A DNA stretch of 12,131 nt, taken from Gammaproteobacteria bacterium. Lineage in GTDB: Bacteria > Pseudomonadota > Gammaproteobacteria > Steroidobacterales > Woeseiaceae. This document shows, piece by piece, positions 6,144 through 12,131 of the stretch (its first letter is position 1; the number at the start of each line of letters is the position of its first letter). Below the pieces are notes generated by a model. That model was not told where the DNA came from. It saw nothing but the letters and a program-made list of their open reading frames with translations, and did not search any database. The position numbers and the translations under genes are program-made. The stretch spans positions 1 to 12,131 of the forward strand of contig DAOWGY010000297.1 of the NCBI GenBank assembly GCA_030641695.1, written 5' to 3'.

Positions 6144-7796
6144 ATGAAAGCATCCGACCTGCTGGTCAAATGCCTGGAGGAGGAGGGTATCGAGTACATC
6201 TTCGGAGTGCCTGGCGAAGAAAACGCCGACTTCATGATGTCGCTCGAGCAGTCCGAGACAATCAAGTTCATTCTGACGCGCCATGAACAGGGCGCTGCGT
6301 TTATGGCCGAAATCTACGGCAGGCTGACGGGCAATCCCGCAGGTGCATTGGGAACGCTCGGCCCGGGCGCCACCAATCTGATTACCGGCGTCGCCGACTC
6401 GAACATGGACCGTGCGCCGATGCTGGTGCTGACCGGTCAGGGTTCCACGGATCGTCTGCATAAAGAATCGCATCAGATTATGGACGTCGTCAGCATGTTC
6501 AAGCCGGTCACCAAGTGGGCAACGACGATACTGAATGCGGACACGATCCCCGAGATCGTTCGCAAGGCCGTGCGGCTGGCGCGCACTGAGAAACCCGGCG
6601 CCGTTCACATCGAATTGCCGGAGGACATCGCGTCGATGAATTCAGACGTCGCGCCGATGGTCCCGCGCCGTTTTCGTCGCTCCGTTCCCGACGACAAGAT
6701 CGTCGACCAGGCGTTCGACATGCTTCGCAACGCGAAGCGGCCCATCATCCTCGCCGGCAACGGCTGTATCCGGCGGCGTGCAAGCAAGCAACTGCGCATC
6801 CTTTGCGAGAAGACCGGCATTGGCACGGTCAGCACGTTCATGGCGAAAGGTTGCGTCGACATGGACGAGGACTATTGCCTCTACACGGTCGGCCTCGGCA
6901 GCAAAGACCGCATTTCGATGGCTATCGACGACGCCGATCTGGTTATCGCCCTCGGCTTCGACATGGTCGAGTATCACCCGCAACTCTGGAACCCGAACGG
7001 CGACAAAAGCATCCTGCACGCAGACTTCCTTCCTGCCGAGATCGACGACAACTACCACCCGCAGACGGAGCTGATCGGCGACCTCGCGCATGCCTTGTGG
7101 ATGCTCAACGAGCGCATCGATGAGCACGGATTGCCGGACTACGACTTCACGCTGCAACATCAATGCCGCGAGGACATGGCAACTGACTTTGCCGAATACA
7201 AGGACGACGCGACCGAAGGGTCGATACGGCCCCAAAAAGCACTATGGGACGCGCGGCAGGTGATGGGACCGCACGACATCCTGCTCTCCGACGTCGGCGC
7301 GCACAAGATGTGGAGTGCCCGGCATTACCAGTGTCACGAACCGAACACTTGCCTCATTCCAAACGGCTTTTGTTCCATGGGCTTCGCTCTGCCCGGTGCC
7401 ATCGCCGCGAGCATCGTCCACCCCGAGCGCCGCGTGCTATCGGTCTGCGGCGATGCGGGGTTCCTGATGAACGTGCAGGAAATGGAAACGGCGACGAGGC
7501 TCGGCAGCAATATCGTCGTGATGGTCTGGGCGGACAACGAGTACGGGCTCATCGCCTGGAAACAGGAAACTCACTTCGGCCGGCACACGGACCTTTCCTT
7601 CGGCAATCCCGACTGGAACACGCTGGCAAAGGCCTTCGGCTGGCACGGGCACTACGTCGAGAATTCGGCAGACCTCGCGGCCGCCCTGGAAACGGCTTTC
7701 GGCGAAGAGGGCCCCAGTCTCGTCGTGATTCCGATCGACTATCGCGAAAACCCGCTGCTGACGAAGAAGCTCGGTGAGATCACATGCCCGATCTGA
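6144..7796 (+). CDS. Acetolactate synthase large-subunit family, thiamine-diphosphate enzyme
   Basis: A 550-residue cytoplasmic enzyme of the acetolactate synthase/pyruvate oxidase family, which decarboxylates a 2-oxo acid and usually joins the product to a second carbonyl. Three domains are in the normal order. The N-terminal pyrimidine-binding domain has the catalytic Glu-48 in TRHEQGAAFMAE and TLGPGATNLITGVADS. The central domain (about 190-325) has LAGNGC and ALGFDMVEYHPQLWN. The C-terminal diphosphate-binding domain has CGDAGFLMN (Asp-437) and the paired DN at 464-465 in WADNEYGLIAWKQE. The segment VEYHPQLWN and length recall the AlsS catabolic branch, which needs no small subunit, and none is present here. 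A ribosome-binding site AAGGAAA (6133-6139) sets the start. The gene overlaps the aldehyde dehydrogenase by 13 bases. The true product could be acetolactate or, given the neighbour, an aldehyde. Confidence 0.85.
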   Translation: MKASDLLVKCLEEEGIEYIFGVPGEENADFMMSLEQSETIKFILTRHEQGAAFMAEIYGRLTGNPAGALGTLGPGATNLITGVADSNMDRAPMLVLTGQGSTDRLHKESHQIMDVVSMFKPVTKWATTILNADTIPEIVRKAVRLARTEKPGAVHIELPEDIASMNSDVAPMVPRRFRRSVPDDKIVDQAFDMLRNAKRPIILAGNGCIRRRASKQLRILCEKTGIGTVSTFMAKGCVDMDEDYCLYTVGLGSKDRISMAIDDADLVIALGFDMVEYHPQLWNPNGDKSILHADFLPAEIDDNYHPQTELIGDLAHALWMLNERIDEHGLPDYDFTLQHQCREDMATDFAEYKDDATEGSIRPQKALWDARQVMGPHDILLSDVGAHKMWSARHYQCHEPNTCLIPNGFCSMGFALPGAIAASIVHPERRVLSVCGDAGFLMNVQEMETATRLGSNIVVMVWADNEYGLIAWKQETHFGRHTDLSFGNPDWNTLAKAFGWHGHYVENSADLAAALETAFGEEGPSLVVIPIDYRENPLLTKKLGEITCPI

Positions 7797-9205
7797 TGCT
7801 GGAATCGGATCGCGCTCCGGCCGGCGAGCTGATCGTTACCTCGCCGTACGACGGACGTGAACTCGATCGTGTGCCAACCGCCGGCCCGGATCACGTCGAG
7901 GATGCATTGTCCGTCGCGTACGAACTGTTCCGCGACCGCAGCCGCTGGTTAACCGTTCCGGAACGCATCGAGATTCTCGGCAAAGCTGCCGCGCTGATGG
8001 AGTCGCAAGTCGAAGACCTTACGCTGCTGGCGGCAAGTGAAGGCGGCAAACCGTACCAGGATTCCAGAATCGAAGTCATTCGTGCGATCGACGGCGTACA
8101 TTTGTGCATCGAAACCCTGCGAGGCCACGCAGGTTCCGTCATTCCGCTCGGCACGACCACGGCGACAAGCGGAAGAAGCGCGTTTACCCAAAAGGAACCG
8201 ATCGGCGTCGTCGTTGCCGTCAGCGCATTCAATCATCCCCTTAACCTCATCGTGCACCAGGTCGGACCTGCGGTTGCCACCGGTTGCCCGGTTGTGGTCA
8301 AGCCGGCTGCAGACACGCCGCTATCGTGCCTGCGTTTCGTTCAGATCCTGCACGAAGCCGGACTGCCGAAGGCATGGTGTCAGGTGATCGCGACAGACGA
8401 TCGCGATACCGCAGAAAAGCTGGTTACGGATTCGCGCGTCGGTTTTTTCAGTTTTATCGGCAGCGCACGCGTCGGCTGGATGCTGCGTTCGAAACTTTCA
8501 CCCGGCGCACGCTGTGCACTGGAACACGGTGGAGCGGCGCCCGTGATCCTTGCGGCGCCCTATGACCTGGAAGCCGTGTTGCCGTCAGTACTCAAAGGCG
8601 GCTTCTACCACGCCGGCCAGGTATGCGTGTCCGTGCAGCGTGTGTTCGTTCCCGACGCTGATGCAGCGGGCTTCGCGAACGATCTCGCCAAACTCGCGTC
8701 CGGACTTGTCGTCGGTCCGCCCGAAGAAGTGGCAACCGAGGTTGGACCATTGATACGAACAGCGGAAGTCGATCGGGTTGCCGAATGGGTAGACGAAGCG
8801 ATTGCGGCAGGCGCCACGCTGCTTTGCGGCGGCAACAAGATATCGGATACCTGCTACGAGCCGACCGTCTTGCTGAACCCGCCGCCGGACTCGAAAGTCA
8901 GCACGCTCGAGATTTTCGGCCCGGTTGTCTGCGTCTACGGTTACGAGGACGTTGACGCAGCGGTCACTCAAGCCAACGCTCTGCCCGTCGCGTTTCAGGC
9001 GGCTGTCTATAGCAAGGACATCGATATTGCGCTGCGCCTCTACAAATCGCTCGACGCATCCGCGGTCATGATCAACGATCACTCCGCGTTTCGCGACGAT
9101 GTCATGCCGTTCGCAGGACTTCGTGAATCAGGCCTCGGTGTCGGCGGCATTCCCTACACGATGGAAGACATGCAGATCGACAAGATGCTGGTGATAAGGT
9201 CGTAG
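7784..9205 (+). CDS. NAD(P)-dependent aldehyde dehydrogenase family protein
   Basis: A 473-residue soluble enzyme of the ALDH superfamily, oxidising an aldehyde to its acid with NAD(P). The catalytic set is complete: Asn-150 in SAFNHPLNL, Lys-173 in VVVKPA, Glu-247 in LEHGGAAP, Cys-281 in HAGQVCVSVQR and the cofactor Glu-376 in LEIFGPV. The SRVGFFSFIGSARVG segment forms the Rossmann cofactor site. EHGG replaces the more common ELGG. The ATG at 7784 has GGTGAG upstream. An in-frame ATG at 7796 overlaps the preceding stop by one base but has a weaker site. Overlap with the thiamine-diphosphate enzyme indicates translational coupling and a shared pathway, perhaps oxidation of an aldehyde it releases. 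The substrate is unknown; the lactaldehyde or semialdehyde type is possible. It ends with TAG, and a second in-frame TAG follows three codons on. Confidence 0.87.
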   Translation: MPDLMLESDRAPAGELIVTSPYDGRELDRVPTAGPDHVEDALSVAYELFRDRSRWLTVPERIEILGKAAALMESQVEDLTLLAASEGGKPYQDSRIEVIRAIDGVHLCIETLRGHAGSVIPLGTTTATSGRSAFTQKEPIGVVVAVSAFNHPLNLIVHQVGPAVATGCPVVVKPAADTPLSCLRFVQILHEAGLPKAWCQVIATDDRDTAEKLVTDSRVGFFSFIGSARVGWMLRSKLSPGARCALEHGGAAPVILAAPYDLEAVLPSVLKGGFYHAGQVCVSVQRVFVPDADAAGFANDLAKLASGLVVGPPEEVATEVGPLIRTAEVDRVAEWVDEAIAAGATLLCGGNKISDTCYEPTVLLNPPPDSKVSTLEIFGPVVCVYGYEDVDAAVTQANALPVAFQAAVYSKDIDIALRLYKSLDASAVMINDHSAFRDDVMPFAGLRESGLGVGGIPYTMEDMQIDKMLVIRS

Positions 9206-9220
9206 TCTCTATAGGCCGAT

Positions 9221-9284
9221 GTTGGAGCGCTTCTGGAACCGCGACTGCGATTGTGCCGGATCGCGCTTCAAGAAGCGCTCCAAC
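9221..9284. repeat. Second complete copy of the 64-bp palindromic element
   Basis: The left arm (9221-9244) differs from that at 3616 at two of 24 positions (CTTCTGGAACC in place of CTTCTTGAAGC). The right arm (9261-9284) is identical. The loop is again 16 bases, with a different sequence. The two left-arm changes break the inner hairpin of that arm. It lies between the convergent aldehyde dehydrogenase and MATE genes and may limit transcription from either side. Confidence 0.9.
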
Positions 9285-9298
9285 AACCGGACGCGGTC

Positions 9299-10657
9299 TT
9301 AATAATTGGCGTGCGCCGCACAGCGACGCCGCACTGTACTACGTGCCCATACATACGCGCCGATACCGGAGACGATGTTCGCGATCGCATAGGCGGCGAA
9401 AATGCCCGCAATGTCGAACAATCGCATCCCGATGAACGCAAGCGGCAAATACAGCACGACGATTCGGCCGACGCTGATGTAGACCGCAGGCATCGGATGG
9501 CCGAGTCCGTTGAACGACGCGTTCATGACCATAACCATGCCGTACGTGCCGTAGCTGATCGGCACGATCCAGAGGAACAGCGACGTCACTCCACGAACAC
9601 TATCGCTGTCGCTGAAGAGACCCGGCAGGAGACCGGATGACGACGCGAGCAGAGCTGCGATGACGAATCCGCTGGCGAGACAAAACACCGTGCATAGCCA
9701 GAGCGAACGCAGGATGCGCTCCGCGTTACCCGCCGAGAAATTTTGGCCAACAAACGGTCCAATGATGGCCGACATCGCGTAGAACACCACCAGCATCATC
9801 GATTCGAGGCGGCTCGCCACACCGAAACCGGCGACGGCATCCGTTCCGTAACGCGCAATCATGGCGGTGATGACGGCCGTGCCGACCGGCACAATGACGT
9901 TGGTGCCTGCGGCGGGAATACCAACATGAAGAATGTCCCGCCAGGATTTCCTGAGTTCGACGGGATCTGGCCGGTCGAAGCTGACCATGTCCAGACGATA
10001 GCGCATCAGGTACAGCGTGCCGATGAATATTGACGCACGTGCAATCAGTGCGGCAGTCGCCGCGCCGTTCAGCCCCATTGCCGGAACCGGGCCGAGCCCG
10101 AAAATCAATATCGGATCGAGAATCACGTTGAGGATGGCCGCCAGAATCATCAACCCGCTTGGCAGACGCGTATCGCCGGTCGCTCTCATGCTCGCCATGC
10201 CAACCATGCCGACGACGATGAACGGCACGCCCGCGTAAAGAATGGTCATGAAACCACGAATCAGGGGGATCAGGTCATCGGGTGCTCCGAGCAAGCGGAA
10301 CAGTGGTCCAATCGTCAAGACCCCTACGAAGCTGACCGCAGCCACAATCAGAAATGACAACAACAAGCTGTCGGTCGAGAGGCGTCTCGCCCGGCGATGG
10401 TCATTGGCACCGATCGCCCGCGCGACGACCGACGAGGTACCGGCACCGAGGCCGATCGCCACACTCGTCACAATCATCAATATCGGAAAGCTGAAACCAA
10501 ATGCCGCAAGCTCAGCATCGCCGACCCGGCCGATAAACCAGGTATCGATCAGGCCCTGCGCCATCATCGTCGTGATACCCAGGAGCACCGGCAGGGTCAT
10601 GTCGACAAGGTGTCGGCCGACAGGGCCCTCGGTAAGTCTCGGCTTGGGTGCGCTCAT
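9299..10657 (-). CDS. MATE family efflux transporter, NorM/MepA-like
   Basis: A 452-residue, 12-helix cytoplasmic-membrane exporter of the MATE family, of a different subfamily from the DinF-type protein at 4253. The N-terminus LTEGPVGRHLVDMTLPVLLG, then QGLIDTWFIGRVGDAELAAF, GLGAGTSSVVARAIG, GMASMRATGDTRLP, and in the second half GVASRLESMMLVVFYAMSAI and GPFVGQNFSAGN, are characteristic of the internally duplicated family. Such pumps export drugs or metabolites using a sodium or proton gradient; the substrate cannot be told. The ATG at 10657 gives the standard short cytoplasmic lead before helix 1, although no clear Shine-Dalgarno precedes it. It is divergent from the SRPBCC gene across 46 bases, so their promoters must overlap each other or the start of this gene. 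It ends with TAA 14 bases from the palindromic repeat. Confidence 0.9.
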   Translation of the reverse strand: MSAPKPRLTEGPVGRHLVDMTLPVLLGITTMMAQGLIDTWFIGRVGDAELAAFGFSFPILMIVTSVAIGLGAGTSSVVARAIGANDHRRARRLSTDSLLLSFLIVAAVSFVGVLTIGPLFRLLGAPDDLIPLIRGFMTILYAGVPFIVVGMVGMASMRATGDTRLPSGLMILAAILNVILDPILIFGLGPVPAMGLNGAATAALIARASIFIGTLYLMRYRLDMVSFDRPDPVELRKSWRDILHVGIPAAGTNVIVPVGTAVITAMIARYGTDAVAGFGVASRLESMMLVVFYAMSAIIGPFVGQNFSAGNAERILRSLWLCTVFCLASGFVIAALLASSSGLLPGLFSDSDSVRGVTSLFLWIVPISYGTYGMVMVMNASFNGLGHPMPAVYISVGRIVVLYLPLAFIGMRLFDIAGIFAAYAIANIVSGIGAYVWARSTVRRRCAAHANY

Positions 10658-10703
10658 CGGACAAGGTTATCATCGAGGAACCGAATTAGAGCAGGACACG
10701 GTC

Positions 10704-11156
10704 ATGAAGTTCAGCATCGATATCGTCATCGATGTCAGCCTGGATGCGGTCTGGCAGCTGTTCGACAACCCCGACAACATGAAAAAGTGGCAACCGACGC
10801 TGGAGTCGTTTACGCACAAGTCGGGCGATCCGGGACAGTCCGGCGCTGTTGCGGAACTGATCTACGACGAGAAAGGTCGCAAGATACCGATCATCGAGAC
10901 TGTTACGGAGCGCCGCGAACCACATTTCATGGCGGGCACCTACGAATCGGCCATGGGCAAAGCGATCATCGTCAATCATTTCGAAGAAGTCGAAGAGAAT
11001 CGCACGCGCTGGGTCATGTACACGAACCATACGTTCAATGGCATATTCAAACTTCTCAGTATTTTCTTCGGCGGCTCGATCAGGAAGCGCAATGAGGAAG
11101 TCATGAACAACTTCAAGTTATTTGCGGAGACCGAACAGGCGGAGCGCGCACGGTGA
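10704..11156 (+). CDS. SRPBCC (START-like) family protein
   Basis: A 150-residue soluble protein of the SRPBCC/polyketide-cyclase fold, a helix-grip domain with a hydrophobic ligand pocket. The opening MKFSIDIVIDVSLDAVWQLF followed by DNPDNMKKWQPTLES is the standard first strand, helix and W-P motif. The middle strands (AELIYDEKGRKIPIIETVTE, TRWVMYTNHTF) and the final long amphipathic helix with NEEVMNNFKLFAE complete the domain. No catalytic residues can be assigned, and members range from lipid binders to cyclases. The ATG at 10704 is preceded by AGGA at 10692-10695. The frame is open further upstream, but that part is antisense to the MATE gene and has no SRPBCC similarity. Its stop overlaps the Nudix start (GTGA), so the two are translationally coupled. 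Confidence 0.85.
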   Translation: MKFSIDIVIDVSLDAVWQLFDNPDNMKKWQPTLESFTHKSGDPGQSGAVAELIYDEKGRKIPIIETVTERREPHFMAGTYESAMGKAIIVNHFEEVEENRTRWVMYTNHTFNGIFKLLSIFFGGSIRKRNEEVMNNFKLFAETEQAERAR

Positions 11157-11695
11157 ACTGGAAGAAACTCGACTCGCGCACCGTCTACGAGAACGACTGG
11201 ATGCGAGTGCATGAAGATCGCGTCATCAATCCGGGCGGTGGTGAAAATCAGTATGGCTACGTGCATTTCAAGAACCGCGCAATCGCGATCGTGGCACTCG
11301 ACGACGCAGGCAATACGTGGCTGGTCGGCCAGGAGCGCTACACGCTCGGCGAGTACTCATGGGAGCTACCGATGGGCGGTGCGCCGTTGGACGAGGCACC
11401 GCTCGATGCCGCTAAGCGCGAGCTGAAAGAAGAAACCGGGCTGTCGGCAGACCGCTGGTCGGAGATCATGCGTTTGCACACGAGCAATTCCATTACCGAC
11501 GAGGTTGGAATCGTCTACGTCGCCGAAGAACTGACTGAGGGCGAACCGGCGTTCGAAGAAACGGAAGACCTGCAAATTCGGAAGTTGCCGCTGGATGCGG
11601 CCGTGCAACTCGTCCACGATGGCGAAATCACGGATGCAATCAGCGTCGCCGCAATTCTGCGCATCAACTCACTCAGAAAAGCATCCTCGCGGTAA
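11153..11695 (+). CDS. Nudix hydrolase, ADP-ribose-pyrophosphatase-like
   Basis: A 180-residue Nudix enzyme that would cleave a nucleoside diphosphate linked to another group, such as ADP-ribose, using magnesium. The Nudix box GX5EX7REUXEEXGU is complete: Gly-75, Glu-81, Arg-89, Glu-90, Glu-93, Glu-94 and Gly-96 in GGAPLDE, then AAKRELKEETGL. The N-terminal strand region (TVYENDWMRVHEDRVINPGG) and the VGQERYTLGEYSWELPMGG segment before the box resemble the ADP-ribose/NDP-sugar branch. The start is a GTG at 11153 overlapping the SRPBCC stop by 4 bases, with GGAG (11141-11144) as ribosome-binding site. The last 23 bases overlap the end of the sortase gene on the other strand. Confidence 0.88.
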   Translation: MNWKKLDSRTVYENDWMRVHEDRVINPGGGENQYGYVHFKNRAIAIVALDDAGNTWLVGQERYTLGEYSWELPMGGAPLDEAPLDAAKRELKEETGLSADRWSEIMRLHTSNSITDEVGIVYVAEELTEGEPAFEETEDLQIRKLPLDAAVQLVHDGEITDAISVAAILRINSLRKASSR

Positions 11696-12131
11696 CGACG
11701 TAGCGCATCGGGCCGCCCGGATTGATGGCTTCGAACGGGTAACAGGTCACGAGGCTCAGGATTGACTCATCCGTATCCAGCTGCAAGCCGCCGCGGCGCG
11801 AATCGACGACGTCGATGTTCGTCACCTTGTACAGGTGTTTGCGGCCGGCCGATGTCTCGATGACCAGCGACTCACCCACCTCGACGTATTGCAGGAAATT
11901 AAAATGCGTGTCGCGATGACCGGCGATCACGGTATTGCCAGGCTCGCCAGGCAATGAACTGGCGCTCAGGTGACCCGGCCCGAACGCCATGGTCCGGCCG
12001 GAGCCCCCCGCGAGCACGATGAGGTCGACTTCGCCGGCGCGCGCCGACAAACGGGCTACCGGCCAGGAGTCCGCCCACGGGCAGGGTACAGGTTGCTGGC
12101 TGCCCTCGCCGGCGCGCTCCGATGCGCGCTG
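11673..12131 (-). CDS. Class GN sortase (marine proteobacterial type), 5' end outside window
   Basis: The frame is open to the window edge and gives 152 C-terminal residues. Class GN sortases are roughly 200 residues, so the N-terminal membrane anchor is missing. Visible landmarks are PWADSWPVARL, VDLIVLAGGSGRTMAFGPGH, LPGEPGNTVIAGHRDTHF with the catalytic His (codon 11916-11918), LVTCYPF with the catalytic Cys (11742-11744), and GGPMRYVVTAR with the catalytic Arg (11703-11705). Sortases are transpeptidases that cut a C-terminal sorting signal and attach the protein to an acceptor. In Gram-negative bacteria the GN class sits in the inner membrane, normally next to a single VIT/von Willebrand-type target protein. 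That partner would lie upstream, past position 12131. A TTG at 12048 could be taken as a start but falls inside the conserved N-terminal block, so it is not the real one. Confidence 0.9.
   Translation of the reverse strand, partial: QRASERAGEGSQQPVPCPWADSWPVARLSARAGEVDLIVLAGGSGRTMAFGPGHLSASSLPGEPGNTVIAGHRDTHFNFLQYVEVGESLVIETSAGRKHLYKVTNIDVVDSRRGGLQLDTDESILSLVTCYPFEAINPGGPMRYVVTARMLF

Noticed and set aside
5640..6608. A 322-residue version of the VOC protein with a long N-terminal extension
   Set aside because: The extra 182 residues run antisense through the acetolactate-synthase-type gene and resemble no VOC protein; the domain begins near the ATG at 6062.
10242..11156. A 304-residue version of the SRPBCC protein
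   Set aside because: The first 154 residues are antisense to the MATE gene. The ATG at 10704 has a ribosome-binding site and starts the domain exactly.

Overview
The window looks like a chromosomal segment from a moderately GC-rich Gammaproteobacterium, probably marine or sediment-dwelling. The evidence is an RpoH-type heat-shock sigma factor close to the E. coli protein, a DinF-type MATE transporter, a YiaD-like OmpA lipoprotein, a DUF3465 protein, several families of palindromic intergenic (REP/BIME-like) repeats, and a class GN ('marine proteobacterial') sortase at the right edge. No phage, plasmid, CRISPR or transposase gene was seen, and no tRNA or rRNA was recognised. Every gap between genes is under about 220 bases and is filled mainly by repeats, operators or terminators.

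Left part (1-1170). Short direct repeats with a palindrome are followed by a perfect CIRCE operator (the HrcA site) and an rpoH reading frame. The frame is otherwise full length (288 codons) and aligns with E. coli RpoH throughout, but codon 108 is an in-frame TAG where E. coli has Ser-103. A rho-independent terminator closes the unit. This is the most unusual feature of the window: a heat-shock sigma gene with an HrcA operator and a premature amber codon in its core/-10-binding region.

Middle-left (1128-3775). On the minus strand lie a YiaD-like OmpA-family lipoprotein gene, a DUF3465 gene and an FAD-dependent (DAO-fold) oxidoreductase gene. The last two are 7 bases apart and form an operon. 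Palindromic repeats occupy the gaps.

Centre (3775-9205). On the plus strand a divergent Mpo1-like (DUF962) membrane protein is coupled to a DinF-type MATE transporter. A 31-bp perfect inverted repeat separates DinF from a convergent VOC (glyoxalase-fold) gene and supplies the last codons of the VOC gene. Divergent from VOC is an overlapping pair: an acetolactate-synthase-type thiamine-diphosphate enzyme and an aldehyde dehydrogenase. They could act in sequence, with a decarboxylase or ligase feeding an aldehyde to the dehydrogenase, but the substrate cannot be read from sequence.

Right part (9221-12131). After another palindromic repeat come a minus-strand NorM/MepA-type MATE transporter and a divergent plus-strand pair (SRPBCC protein and Nudix hydrolase, overlapping by 4 bases). 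Last is the C-terminal part of a class GN sortase on the minus strand, whose 3' end overlaps the Nudix 3' end by 23 bases. The sortase gene runs off the window, and its usual partner, a VIT-domain sortase target protein, would be expected just beyond position 12131.
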